Counted from the first letter of the stretch, positions 45,966 to 54,712 are shown. The stretch is DNA of 64,000 nucleotides from Oceanobacillus zhaokaii (GCF_003352005.1 NZ_CP024848.1:257001-321000); one strand, 5' to 3'. A program made the numbers and translations. Notes: generated by a model not told the origin, from the letters alone.

Positions 45966-45994
45966 TTGACATGAAATGCGTTTCATAGATTACA
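45966..45994 (+). promoter_or_regulatory. Promoter of the lacI gene with overlapping operator
   Basis: TTGACA (45966-45971), 17-nt spacer, ATTACA (45989-45994). The spacer holds the 16-bp palindrome ATGAAATGCGTTTCAT (45971-45986). The same design recurs at 47186, so the LacI protein probably represses itself and the phyH operon. Confidence 0.75.
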
Positions 45995-46071
45995 CTAGGC
46001 TTATGGATAATGAAAGCGAACGAAACTTATCCCTAAATGTTAATTTCCTTAGGGGCTATGTGGAGGAGCAA

Positions 46072-47031
46072 ATGACAAATATTAAAGATTTGGCAAAAAT
46101 GGCTAGGGTATCGGTTACAACCGTTTCACGAGTGCTGAATAATCATCCTTATGTAAGTAAGGAAAAAAGGGAAGCTGTATTAGATGCTGTGAAATCAACC
46201 AATTATCAAAAGAATATCAATGCCGTCCATTTAAGTAAGGGGAAAACGAAGCTTATTGGGGTCGTTCTCCCGTTCTCTGATCATCCGTATTTTTCTTTAC
46301 TATTGAAAGGAATAGCGAAGCAAGCATTGGAAAACAACTATCATTTGGTTCTATTTCAAACTGATTACATGCAAAATAAAGAAATAGAAGCACTAGAAAT
46401 GTTACAAAAAAAACAAATTGATGGATTGATTATCTGTTCAAGAACGTGCGATCTGCAAATAATTGAAGAGTATCTACAATTTGGTCCAATTGTATTAAGC
46501 GAAGATGTGAAGGAAATAAACGTATCCTCCACGTTTGTTAGTCATTATAAAATCTTTTCAAATGCATTAGAGTATTTATATCAGAGAGGTCATAGAAAAA
46601 TCGGCTATTGTATCGGCAGAAGTACAGGGGCTAACAGTTATAATAGAGGGTTAGCTTATAAAGATTTTCATGAGAAATATAGTTTATCATACAACTCGGA
46701 ATACATTATTGACAAGTGTTTATATTTCGAGGATGGAGAAAAAGTCATCAATCAAGTAAAACTTATGAATATAGCACCATCGGCTTTGCTTGTAACAAGT
46801 GATCAAGTGGCAGCAGGCATTGTAGTAAGCTGTCAAAAACAACAAATATCGATACCGGATGATATCGCAATTATTGGTTTTGATAATCAGCCAATAGCAA
46901 AAATGATGGATATAACAACGATAGAAATTCCTCTGATGGAAATGGGAAGGAACCTTTTTCTTCAGACAATAAATAGTGAAATATCGAATAAGGAAGTACC
47001 TGTAAAGTTAATCGAAAGAAAAACCGTTTAA
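46072..47031 (+). CDS. LacI-family regulator of the phyH operon
   Basis: 319 residues. Helix-turn-helix NIKDLAKMARVSVTTVSRVL plus hinge NNHPYVSKEKREAVLDAV, then a periplasmic-binding-like effector domain (LIGVVLPFSDHPYFS, GHRKIGYCIGR, DIAIIGFDNQPIAKMM). ATG 46072 follows GGAGGAG; ATG 45976 would lie in the operator. Effector is likely a sugar, as the operon encodes a sugar porter. Confidence 0.9.
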   Translation: MTNIKDLAKMARVSVTTVSRVLNNHPYVSKEKREAVLDAVKSTNYQKNINAVHLSKGKTKLIGVVLPFSDHPYFSLLLKGIAKQALENNYHLVLFQTDYMQNKEIEALEMLQKKQIDGLIICSRTCDLQIIEEYLQFGPIVLSEDVKEINVSSTFVSHYKIFSNALEYLYQRGHRKIGYCIGRSTGANSYNRGLAYKDFHEKYSLSYNSEYIIDKCLYFEDGEKVINQVKLMNIAPSALLVTSDQVAAGIVVSCQKQQISIPDDIAIIGFDNQPIAKMMDITTIEIPLMEMGRNLFLQTINSEISNKEVPVKLIERKTV

Positions 47032-47132
47032 GTAAAGGACAATACATTTGTATTAAAAGGAGAAATGTAATATACCAAAAAGTATATTACAAAGTCGGTG
47101 GGGAAAATGGGATTCTACATGATCTGCAAATG

Positions 47133-47165
47133 GTTAGAGTATTATAAAAATACTCTAACTTTTTT
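47133..47165 (+). terminator. Terminator of the lacI gene
   Basis: GTTAGAGTATT / AATACTCTAAC, then TTTTTT. Lies between lacI and the phyH promoter. Confidence 0.8.
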
Positions 47166-47185
47166 AAAATATTCAAAAATAACCC

Positions 47186-47214
47186 TTGACATGAAACGCG
47201 TTCCATAATTTAAG
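47186..47214 (+). promoter_or_regulatory. Promoter and LacI-type operator of the phyH operon
   Basis: TTGACA (47186-47191) with ATGAAACGCGTTCCAT (47191-47206) placed exactly as in the lacI promoter. The -10 (TTTAAG) is weak, so activation or a different spacing is possible. Confidence 0.72.
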
Positions 47215-47337
47215 GTTTAATTATAACGTTAGCTTATTGGTTAACGGATAAATATGAAAAGAAGGAGGATTGTGTTTCTAATAATTGATAGCGCATTCAA
47301 ATGTCGAAGGTTAAAAAAACTTTATGGAGGGATTCAC

Positions 47338-48258
47338 ATGGCTGAAATAAACAATATTTTAACGAAAGAATTGAAATTGAACACACGTGAGAATAACGAG
47401 CCACTCCGTGTACTTAGTGAAGCTGATTGGACATTTTGGAAAGAAAACGGATATGTGATTATTAAAAATGCAATTCCAAAAGAAAATATCGAAAGATTGA
47501 AAGCATTAATGTGGGAATTCGAAGAAAAGGATCCAAATAATCCTTCTACTTGGTACTCTGAATCGCAAACAGAAATGAAAATGAAAGAGTTACAGGGAAC
47601 AGGGATGGTTGAACTTTATAACCACCAATTTTTATGGGATAACCGTACGGAGCGACGAGTTTATGATGCTTTTGTTGATATCTGGGGAACGGAGAATCTT
47701 TGGGTAAGCATTGATCGGTGTAACTTAAATATGCCCAAAAAGGATAAAAAGGCAACAGGGGGATTCATCCACTGGGATGTAGATACAAGCTTAGATCCGT
47801 TACCACAAAATGTACAAGGGGTCCTATCTTTAGTGAATACAACTGAAGAGATGGGAGGATTTCAGTGTATTCCTGAATTATATCGTGATTTTCCAGAATG
47901 GGTGAAAACACAACCAAAAGATCGTGATCCGCATCATCCAGATATAACGGGGTACGAACCTAAAAAGATTATTCAAGAAGCAGGAGACTTGCTAATATTC
48001 AATGCGATGCAACCACACGGAATTCGTCCCAATGTCTCAGATCAACCGAGGATGGCACAATATATTGCAATGTTTCCCGCACAGGAAGATGATGAGTCAT
48101 TACGACAAGAAAGAATTAATTCCTGGAATGACCGCTTACCTCCAAGAGGGGATGCATTCCCAGGAGATCCAAGAAAGTGGGAGCAAAAGAAATATCAAAG
48201 AGCAACACTCTCAGAACTAGGGGAAAAATTACTAGGTTTGAACAAATGGAATGATTAA
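47338..48258 (+). CDS. PhyH-type Fe(II)/2-oxoglutarate dioxygenase
   Basis: 306 residues. Double-stranded beta-helix with the Fe triad: HWD (His145, Asp147) and a distal His near 227 (MQPHGIR), with Arg230 or Arg238 for 2-oxoglutarate. The family name derives from phytanoyl-CoA hydroxylase, but members act on many small substrates. Genomic context (LacI regulator, sugar porter) suggests a sugar or sugar derivative. A sulfoquinovose dioxygenase of this superfamily has, as I recall, been described in a halophilic Bacillaceae; whether this gene is such an enzyme cannot be judged from sequence. ATG 47338 after ATGGAGGG. Confidence 0.85.
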   Translation: MAEINNILTKELKLNTRENNEPLRVLSEADWTFWKENGYVIIKNAIPKENIERLKALMWEFEEKDPNNPSTWYSESQTEMKMKELQGTGMVELYNHQFLWDNRTERRVYDAFVDIWGTENLWVSIDRCNLNMPKKDKKATGGFIHWDVDTSLDPLPQNVQGVLSLVNTTEEMGGFQCIPELYRDFPEWVKTQPKDRDPHHPDITGYEPKKIIQEAGDLLIFNAMQPHGIRPNVSDQPRMAQYIAMFPAQEDDESLRQERINSWNDRLPPRGDAFPGDPRKWEQKKYQRATLSELGEKLLGLNKWND

Positions 48259-48443
48259 TACTGAAAAGGCTTCTGTTATTTGGTATTGACGAATAGCGTT
48301 GCTTAAAATAGTGCCACCGATGTAAGCAGTCAGGTGGCCCTTCTTCTATAAATCTATTCACTTCTTCAACCTTATACTGGAAAAATAATATTTTCAGTGT
48401 GATTTCATTTTATTAAAGCTGTACATTAGAAAGGAGGCATTAA

Positions 48444-48713
48444 ATGATCGTTCATGAAGTGATAACACCATGCTGGGACGGTAAGGAAATAGTAACCACT
48501 CCTATAAATGGAACCATTGAAGAAATTCATGTTCAATCAGGTGAAAACATAAGTGAATGTCAACCGCTACTCTCAATTAAAGCGGAGAATGGAAGATTAA
48601 AGGAAATCTTAGTTGAGCTTAGAGGAACAATTGATAGGTTTACTGTAAAAATTGGTGACAGAGTCGTCCCAGGAGATGTTCTAGTATTCATAAATGAGGA
48701 TACGGGCGAATAA
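48444..48713 (+). CDS. Lipoyl/biotinyl-like domain protein without the modifiable lysine
   Basis: 89 residues, flat beta-barrel fold: PINGTIEEIHVQSGENISEC and FTVKIGDRVVPGDVLVFI, as in biotinyl or lipoyl domains. Where the [EM]AMKM or ETDKA lysine should be, the turn reads IKAENGRL, with Asn at the usual lysine position. It may therefore be unmodified, or use another residue. Stands between the dioxygenase and the sugar porter; AAAGGAGG before the ATG. Role unknown. Confidence 0.72.
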   Translation: MIVHEVITPCWDGKEIVTTPINGTIEEIHVQSGENISECQPLLSIKAENGRLKEILVELRGTIDRFTVKIGDRVVPGDVLVFINEDTGE

Positions 48714-48749
48714 TTTATTGAAGAAGATAGAAGAAGGAGAGAAAGTGGA

Positions 48750-50084
48750 TTGAAATCTAGAAGGTGGATTTTACTTTTCGGAGCTTTAGGCGGTCTTTTA
48801 TATGGTGTTGATCAGGGAGTTATTTCTGGGGTTTTATTATTTATTGAAAACGATATTCCTCTGACAAGTTTGATGGAAGGAGTGGTTGTAAGCAGTTTGC
48901 TATTAGGTGCAATTATCGGTTCAGCAGGATCGGGATGGCTATCTGACCGAATTGGCAGACGTAAAACGATTGCGATTATCTCTATTCTTTTTATTATCGG
49001 TTCAATAGGATCAGCGGTAGCGCCAGATGCTTTGACGTTAATTATTGCAAGAATTATTAATGGGCTTGGTGTTGGTGGCTCTATGGCGATAATACCTGTT
49101 TATTTAGCTGAGCTAGCTCCAACCCCGATGAGGGGGAAAGTGACGGCATTATATCAACTGATGTTAACAACTGGTATATTAATATCTTATCTCTCGAATC
49201 ATTTACTTGCTCCTTTTGAAGCATGGCGTTGGATGTTAGCAGTTTCAACCATTCCAGGAGTACTCATGTTAGGTGGTATAATATTTATGCCTGAAAGTCC
49301 ACGATGGTTATTAAGGCAGAATCAAGAAATAAAGGCTAGAGAGGTTTTGGGATTATTACGCAAACCTAACGAAATCGATAATGAAGTAAAAGCTGTTAAA
49401 CAAATAGACCGTGAAAATAATGAAAGTGTAATTACAATTTTAAAATCGAAGTGGATGCGGTCAACGTTAATTATTGGTATTTTAATAGGAGTTTTTCAGC
49501 AAATAGTTGGCATAAATGCGGTTATTTATTATGCACCTACTATTTTCACTGAAGCTGGTATGGAGAATACAGCTTCTACTTTGGGAACGATGGGGATTGG
49601 GTTAGTTAACGTTTTAATGACCGTCGCAGCAATTATGACAGTTGATAAATTAGGAAGGAAAAAATTGTTGAAAATAGGTTCTGTAGCAATGAGTGCTAGT
49701 TTAATTGTCCTTTCACTTATATTGTTTACCTCTGGATTAAATGCTTCTACAGTTTGGTTAACGGTAATTTTCCTTGGCATATATGTTATGAGTTTTGCAG
49801 TTTCCTGGGGAGCAGTCACATGGGTAATTATACCAGAGCTCTTTCCGCTAAAAGCAAGAGGAGCAGGAATGGGGATTGCTATAATGGGTATGAGCGCTGC
49901 TAATTTAATTGTCACTTTGGTATTTCCTATGTTGTTAGATTCTATAGGAATAGCATGGATGTTTACAATATTTGCTACTATTGCAGCTATGTCTTTTATC
50001 TTCGTTTCTTTTTTTGTTCCAGAAACAAAAGGGAGATCCCTTGAAGATATTGAAAAGGATTTAAGAAAAAGTAGGATCTCATAA
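48750..50084 (+). CDS. MFS sugar porter
   Basis: 444 residues, 12 helices. Sugar porter signatures: GVDQGVISG at helix 1, GWLSDRIGRRKT, MPESPRWL after helix 6, QQIVGINAVIYYAP at helix 7 and PETKGRSLEDIE at the end. Imports a monosaccharide or cyclitol by proton symport. TTG 48750 has AAGGAGA 9 nt before it. Ends the LacI-controlled unit. Similar to XylE/IolT-type porters. Confidence 0.9.
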   Translation: MKSRRWILLFGALGGLLYGVDQGVISGVLLFIENDIPLTSLMEGVVVSSLLLGAIIGSAGSGWLSDRIGRRKTIAIISILFIIGSIGSAVAPDALTLIIARIINGLGVGGSMAIIPVYLAELAPTPMRGKVTALYQLMLTTGILISYLSNHLLAPFEAWRWMLAVSTIPGVLMLGGIIFMPESPRWLLRQNQEIKAREVLGLLRKPNEIDNEVKAVKQIDRENNESVITILKSKWMRSTLIIGILIGVFQQIVGINAVIYYAPTIFTEAGMENTASTLGTMGIGLVNVLMTVAAIMTVDKLGRKKLLKIGSVAMSASLIVLSLILFTSGLNASTVWLTVIFLGIYVMSFAVSWGAVTWVIIPELFPLKARGAGMGIAIMGMSAANLIVTLVFPMLLDSIGIAWMFTIFATIAAMSFIFVSFFVPETKGRSLEDIEKDLRKSRIS

Positions 50085-50187
50085 GTTTAATCTAGCTGAG
50101 ATAGAGCGAATCGATTAAGAACCAGAGGTTGGAGTGTTACTTACTGAGTAAGCTATTTGATAATATTTCACAAAATGAGGGAAATCA

Positions 50188-50607
50188 ATGTCTAAATTAG
50201 AAGATGCAATAGCGAAAATGAAAAGTTCGAACGTTAGGATTACAACCCAACGTGTTGCAGTTTTAGAATATTTATTAAACTGTGAATTCCATCCATCGGC
50301 AGATGAAATCTATAAAGCAATGAATACGAGATTTCCTAGTATCAGTCGGGCCACCATTTATAATAACTTAAATATCCTGTGTGAAAACGGATTAGCTCGT
50401 GAATTAACATTCGGCAACGCACCTAGCCGATTTGATGGTAATACAAAAGATCATTATCATATTATATGTAATAACTGCGGGAAAATTGCGGATCTTCAGT
50501 ATCCCTTATTAAAGGAAATAGAGGTATTTGTAGAACAAATAGCAGAATTTAAAGTTAGCCACCACCGACTGGATATTTATGGTAAATGCGTAACCTGTTA
50601 CGATTAG
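50188..50607 (+). CDS. Fur-family peroxide regulator, PerR-like
   Basis: 139 residues. Winged helix (VRITTQRVAVLEYLLN, HPSADEIYKAM, ISRATIYNNLNIL), metal site DHYHIICNNCGKIADLQYP and second Cys pair CVTCYD. The Asp, His and Cys ligands of PerR are all at their places, including the two CxxC zinc pairs. Senses H2O2 by iron-catalysed His oxidation and represses peroxide defence genes. ATG after GAGGG. Possibly a paralogue of the housekeeping PerR. Confidence 0.87.
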   Translation: MSKLEDAIAKMKSSNVRITTQRVAVLEYLLNCEFHPSADEIYKAMNTRFPSISRATIYNNLNILCENGLARELTFGNAPSRFDGNTKDHYHIICNNCGKIADLQYPLLKEIEVFVEQIAEFKVSHHRLDIYGKCVTCYD

Positions 50608-50649
50608 CAAGATTGTATTATCACTTATTATTTGTTGCTATTTATATAA

Positions 50650-50704
50650 ACTGCGAACTAAGTAGGCACAAAGTTGATTTCCGCATCCTAAGATAGTTCG
50701 CAGT
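50650..50704. other. Long hairpin between perR-like and spx genes
   Basis: CTGCGAACTA / TAGTTCGCAG with about 33 nt between. No good T-run, so a terminator or small RNA is only a possibility. Confidence 0.4.
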
Positions 50705-50817
50705 GTACATCAACTACTCACTATTGTCTATCTCTTGGTAAAGGAAACAATCTTTTAGAAAAAAGCTAAAAGGGATAATTGTTTTTTACCCCTAAGAAAA
50801 AGAAGTTAAAATTGTTA

Positions 50818-51210
50818 TTAAATAATCTTTTGTGCTTCATGCAAGTATAGTAAACGGACTGATTTTGGTATAAATCGGCGAATCTGATGTTCATTATAAC
50901 CAACCATTAGACGTTTTTCATCGTGAATGATAGGGCTCTTTAGAATACTAGGATTTTCCTGGATAAAGTTGTATAGTTCTTTCAGGGACAATTGATTCAT
51001 ATCTGCAATTTTATTTTTAGCTACTCTTGAACGCATGGAAATAACGTCATCTGTTCCATTATCCGTTAAACGAAAGATTTCCATAATCTCAGACAGAGTT
51101 AATGACTTCGTAAATATATTTCGTTCAACAAAAGCTATCCCATTTGCTTCTAACCATTTTTTTGCCTTTCTGCAGGATGTGCATCCTGGCTTAATATAAA
51201 GTTTTAACAT
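50818..51210 (-). CDS. Spx-family regulator, paralogue 2
   Basis: 130 residues from ATG 51210. CTSC redox centre, DDVISMRSRV, SPIIHDEKRLMVGYNEHQIR and FIPKSVRLLYLHEAQK mirror paralogue 1 (36491). Spx proteins bind the alpha subunit of RNA polymerase and turn on thiol stress genes. The frame could begin at 51225, but ATG 51210 aligns with other Spx proteins. Confidence 0.86.
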   Translation of the reverse strand: MLKLYIKPGCTSCRKAKKWLEANGIAFVERNIFTKSLTLSEIMEIFRLTDNGTDDVISMRSRVAKNKIADMNQLSLKELYNFIQENPSILKSPIIHDEKRLMVGYNEHQIRRFIPKSVRLLYLHEAQKII

Positions 51211-51289
51211 ACTATAAATCACCACTTCTTTATCTAAAATGTATGTATTATGTAAGTGATATTCCGAGAACTAAATAATGAAATATAAA

Positions 51290-51790
51290 TTAGTCATTTT
51301 TGATAACCATGCTAGTTACCCTTTTGGATATTTCCCCAACAGAAGTATCCAATGATACAGCTAATTCTTCATACATAATATTTTGGATATTTGTTAAAAG
51401 GGTCCGATCCTGATCGTATAATCGTTTCTTGTTTTCATTAGCATCGTGATGTTTTTTTAATAATGTATTTGCTACTTTAACAATCAATTTACGATCACCA
51501 GTGTTTATAAGGTTACTATATTCTTTCTTTCGCTGTCTTGGATCCTCTATCCATGTAATACCTGGCTGTTGAAAAGACTGTAAGATGTCTTCTGCTTCCT
51601 CTCTACCCATCACTTTTAGCATGACTGCCTGTTCACTATCTATGGGTACATTAATCGTTAATCTCGAATCCTCAAGTGGATGCAACACATAATAAATTCC
51701 AGTTTTATTACCAAACGTTTTTTCACAGATTTCATCGATCTCACATAAACCATGTACGGAATAAATGATCTGATCACCAACATTAAACAT
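51290..51790 (-). CDS. CarD/CdnL-family transcription factor
   Basis: 166 residues. N-terminal RNA-polymerase-interacting Tudor-like domain (FNVGDQIIYSVHGLCEIDEI, YYVLHPLEDSRLTINVP) and a helical C-terminal domain (RKKEYSNLINTGDRKLIVKV). CarD proteins stabilise open promoter complexes. Divergent from a MarR gene; two operator-like palindromes lie between. ATG start with AGGTTT upstream. Confidence 0.86.
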   Translation of the reverse strand: MFNVGDQIIYSVHGLCEIDEICEKTFGNKTGIYYVLHPLEDSRLTINVPIDSEQAVMLKVMGREEAEDILQSFQQPGITWIEDPRQRKKEYSNLINTGDRKLIVKVANTLLKKHHDANENKKRLYDQDRTLLTNIQNIMYEELAVSLDTSVGEISKRVTSMVIKND

Positions 51791-51810
51791 TTGTGTAAAC
51801 CTCCAACTTT

Positions 51811-51880
51811 ATTATTGTCAACTAAGTTTACAATAATATTTTATAATATTTTTTCATATTGTCAATGTGGTTGACAATAT
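51811..51880. promoter_or_regulatory. Two palindromic operators in the carD-marR gap
   Basis: First dyad: ATTATTGTCAAC / GTTTACAATAAT (51811-51837). Second: ATATTGTCAA / TTGACAATAT (51856-51880). The shared half-site TATTGTCAA suggests binding by the same regulator, probably the MarR protein encoded at 51932. Confidence 0.72.
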
Positions 51881-51931
51881 GGTAATGATTTTATATAGTA
51901 AGTGTCGAGCTAATAAAGGGGAGTGAATCGT

Positions 51932-52360
51932 TTGGATTTTGAATTAAAAAACTTGGATTTAATTGATGTGTTAAGTGAGCGCCATCTGCAACTCAGAAAA
52001 ATGACAGAGAACAGTTGGAATGATAGCATGGATATTTATTTATCGAACTCCGAATGGTTTATCATAGCGAGAACCTATAAAAAGCAGCCCACCATATCGT
52101 ATGTATCCAAGCATGTGGATATTTCTAGACAAGCAACCCATAAATCGATAAAAAGCTTAGAAGCAAAAGGACTTGTTGAAATTCATAATGTAAAAAATAA
52201 CAAGAAGGATAAATGGATACAGCTAACTGAATTAGGCGAAGAATGCTATAGAAGGAATGAAGCCCTAAAGGCTAATATAGAGAGCAGAATTGCTGATAAG
52301 ATAGGTGCTAAGCAACTAGAATATCTTAAAGAAACTTTAAAATCTGATTGGGGTTTATAG
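51932..52360 (+). CDS. MarR-family regulator 3
   Basis: 142 residues. Winged helix with ISYVSKHVDISRQATHKSIK and EAKGLVEIHNVKNNKKDKWI, dimer helices at both ends. TTG 51932 lies 9 nt from GGGGA; GTG 51923 overlaps it. Possibly autoregulated through the two palindromes and affecting carD. Ligand unknown. Confidence 0.83.
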   Translation: MDFELKNLDLIDVLSERHLQLRKMTENSWNDSMDIYLSNSEWFIIARTYKKQPTISYVSKHVDISRQATHKSIKSLEAKGLVEIHNVKNNKKDKWIQLTELGEECYRRNEALKANIESRIADKIGAKQLEYLKETLKSDWGL

Positions 52361-52433
52361 TTTCCTGCAGTTTCTTTCGATGTCATCTTATCCAAACGTA
52401 TGGATGGAGGGTAAGTAGCATAGTGGTGAATCG

Positions 52434-52483
52434 AGCATATAAATTAGCGTTATCCTCGTATGGATAGCGCTCTATATGTGCTT
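52434..52483 (+). terminator. Hairpin after marR 3
   Basis: AGCATATA...AGCGTTATCC / GGATAGCGCT...TATATGTGCT; the 3' side lacks a T-run, so termination is uncertain. The rest of the 52361-52616 gap shows nothing. Confidence 0.5.
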
Positions 52484-52616
52484 AAGAAAATCGCTTAATT
52501 GTTAAAATAATATTAAGTTTAAAAGGAGAGATAGATGGAAAGCGTATACATTTAAAGATATAAAAATAATTGTGTCTAAAATGTGAATAAGAACAAGATT
52601 CTAATGTAAAAAAGCC

Positions 52617-52672
52617 TTGCATTATAGAATTTTTTTTTGATATGATTTAGAACAGACCGGTTGGTATGGTGG
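52617..52672 (+). promoter_or_regulatory. Promoter and LmrA/YxaF-type operator
   Basis: TTGCAT, 18 nt, TATGAT (52641-52646), then ACAGACCGGTTGGTAT (52652-52667), close to the AGACCGGTC-type boxes of B. subtilis LmrA/YxaF. Consistent with autorepression by the adjacent TetR-type gene. Confidence 0.65.
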
Positions 52673-52687
52673 AGGTGTACTACGGAA

Positions 52688-53234
52688 ATGGAAACAAAAT
52701 CGCTGATAATCAACATCGCGACGAAGCTTTTAAAAGGGATATATAGGTGTAGGACTAAACGAAATTTTAAGGGAATGTAATATGTCGAAAGGTTCACTTT
52801 ATCACCATTTCCCAAATGGAAAAGAAGAATTGCTCATTGCTTGCCTGGAGTCTTTGAGTGATACGATTACCCTGGATATTGAATCAATTTTTTCACATTA
52901 TCCAACAACACAAGAATCCATAGTTGCAATGATTGATAAAATTATAAAGAAATATGAAACGGAAGGTACGATTACTGGTCACACATTTACTAGTATTGTT
53001 AGTGAAATGGGATCGCTTAGCGACGCAGTCCGAAAAGCCTGTATAAGTCTTTACACTAAGATTGAAGCAATCTATGAAAGTAAGCTGGTGGCAGAAGGGG
53101 TATCGATAGAAAAAGCAAAAGCGAAGGCTCTTATGATAACAGCAACAATCGAAGGCGGAATTATGCTTTGTCTAACGAAAAAAACGAGTGAACCTCTAAT
53201 TGTAATTGCACAGACCTTCCAAAAGACTAGCTAA
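52688..53234 (+). pseudogene. TetR-family repressor (LmrA/YxaF type), frameshifted
   Basis: The ATG at 52688 (after GGAGG) opens METKSLIINIATKLLKG and hits a stop at codon 31. The expected continuation GYIGVGLNEILRECNMSKGS is present in another frame starting near 52733 and runs on to 53234 (LYHHFPNGKEELL, C-terminal domain of LmrA/YxaF type). So the helix 1-2 region is split by a frameshift near the AAAAGGG run (52732-52737). A shorter product from ATG 52782 would lack most of the DNA-binding domain. Probable loss of the repressor for the exporter that follows 23 nt later. Confidence 0.75.
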
Positions 53235-53257
53235 AATTATTAAAAAAGGAGATTATC

Positions 53258-54712
53258 ATGAATAAAGAAATTCAAGTCAAAAATCCAAAGACGATGGCGT
53301 TTATCCTAATGTTGGGAGCATTTCTTGGATTATTTGGTGAAACAGCATTAAATATGGCTTTAACAAATGTTATGGAGGAATTTTCAGTTACAGCTGGTAT
53401 TGCACAATGGCTGACAACAGGTTATTTATTAGTATTAGCAATTTTTGTACCAATTTCAGCACTACTAATGAAATGGTTTACGACAAGACAATTAGTTATT
53501 GGTGGTCTTGTTATCTCGCTTTTAGGAGCGGTTTTAGCGGCATTATCACCAAGCTTTGCGATTCTTTTGACTGGTCGTTTAGTGCAAGCGATAGGAACGG
53601 GTATATTAATCCCAGTTATGACAAATGTGCTATTAATTATATTCCCTATTCATAAACGTGGAGTTGTAATGGGAATCATGGGGCTTGTTATTACATTAGG
53701 ACCAGCATTAGGACCTACACTTTCAGGGGTTATTATTAGTTCGTTGGGCTGGTCATATATTTTCTGGATTAGCGCTGTATTATATGTGTTTTTGACTATT
53801 TATGCTGCAGCACAAATTGCTAATGTATCAGAAATCACAAAACCAAAAATCGATGTATTGTCGATTATTTTATCAACATTTGGTTTTGGTGGATTAATCT
53901 TTGCTTTAAGTACGATGGCTGAAATGGCTATTTCTTCTCCACAAGTGTTGGTACCATTACTTATAGGGGTTATCGCACTTTTACTGTTTGGAATTCGTCA
54001 AATGAAAATGGATCAGCCAATGGTTAATTTACGTGTCTTTAAGTATCCGATGTTCACGTTAGGAACATTGATGATGTTCCTTAGTATTTTAGTTATTTTA
54101 TCAACGGCAATTTTATTGCCAATGTATTTAAAAGGAGCTTTGTTATTCAGTGCTGCGGTTGCCGGTTTAATGCTGCTTCCTGGTAATGCTGTTAACGTTA
54201 TAATGTCACCAATCGTTGGGACACTTTTTGATAAATTTGGACCACGTGTTTTCGTAATCACTGGATCAATTATTGTATTAATTGGGAATGTCATTTTTGC
54301 TTCCGTTATTTCAGCAACAACACCTGTGTGGCAAATAATCGTTGCATTTATGGTTTTATTCTTCGGGTTAACAATGGTAACCATGCCATCACAAACGAAT
54401 GCACTTAATGAATTACCACGTGAACTCTATGCAGATGGTTCTGCAGCCATGAATACATTGAATCAAGTAGCTGGGGCTGCAGGTACGGCAATCGCGATTA
54501 CATTATTTACAGCTGGTCAAAACAGCTTTGCACTTAATGTGCCAGACGCATCTCAGGCAGAGATATTAGCTTCAGGTGTTAAGTATGCATTCTACTTTAT
54601 TACTGGTATCTCAGCAGTTGCATTAATCTGCTCGTTCTTTGTTAAAAAGGCTGGCGGACTAAAAGAAAAATCTCCAGCAGCGGTGAAGGCTACAAAACCT
54701 GCACACAGATAG
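53258..54712 (+). CDS. MFS multidrug exporter, DHA2 type, 14 helices
   Basis: 484 residues. 14 helices; antiporter motif C (GLVITLGPALGPTLSG) in helix 5 and GRLVQAIGTGILIPVMTN in helix 4. In B. subtilis the lmrA repressor neighbours lmrB of the same class. Exports drugs or lipophilic compounds by proton antiport. AAAGGAG before ATG. With its repressor broken it may be constitutively expressed. Confidence 0.88.
   Translation: MNKEIQVKNPKTMAFILMLGAFLGLFGETALNMALTNVMEEFSVTAGIAQWLTTGYLLVLAIFVPISALLMKWFTTRQLVIGGLVISLLGAVLAALSPSFAILLTGRLVQAIGTGILIPVMTNVLLIIFPIHKRGVVMGIMGLVITLGPALGPTLSGVIISSLGWSYIFWISAVLYVFLTIYAAAQIANVSEITKPKIDVLSIILSTFGFGGLIFALSTMAEMAISSPQVLVPLLIGVIALLLFGIRQMKMDQPMVNLRVFKYPMFTLGTLMMFLSILVILSTAILLPMYLKGALLFSAAVAGLMLLPGNAVNVIMSPIVGTLFDKFGPRVFVITGSIIVLIGNVIFASVISATTPVWQIIVAFMVLFFGLTMVTMPSQTNALNELPRELYADGSAAMNTLNQVAGAAGTAIAITLFTAGQNSFALNVPDASQAEILASGVKYAFYFITGISAVALICSFFVKKAGGLKEKSPAAVKATKPAHR

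Noticed and set aside
45971-47206. The two TGAAANGCGTTNCA sequences as CcpA cre sites
   Set aside because: The central CG of the cre consensus is out of place (the centre here is GC), while both sites overlap the -35 of lacI and phyH promoters, which fits the local LacI protein better. Catabolite control is not excluded.
47107-47208. Short open frame MGFYMICKWL between lacI and phyH
   Set aside because: Runs through a terminator hairpin and the operator; no conservation expected.
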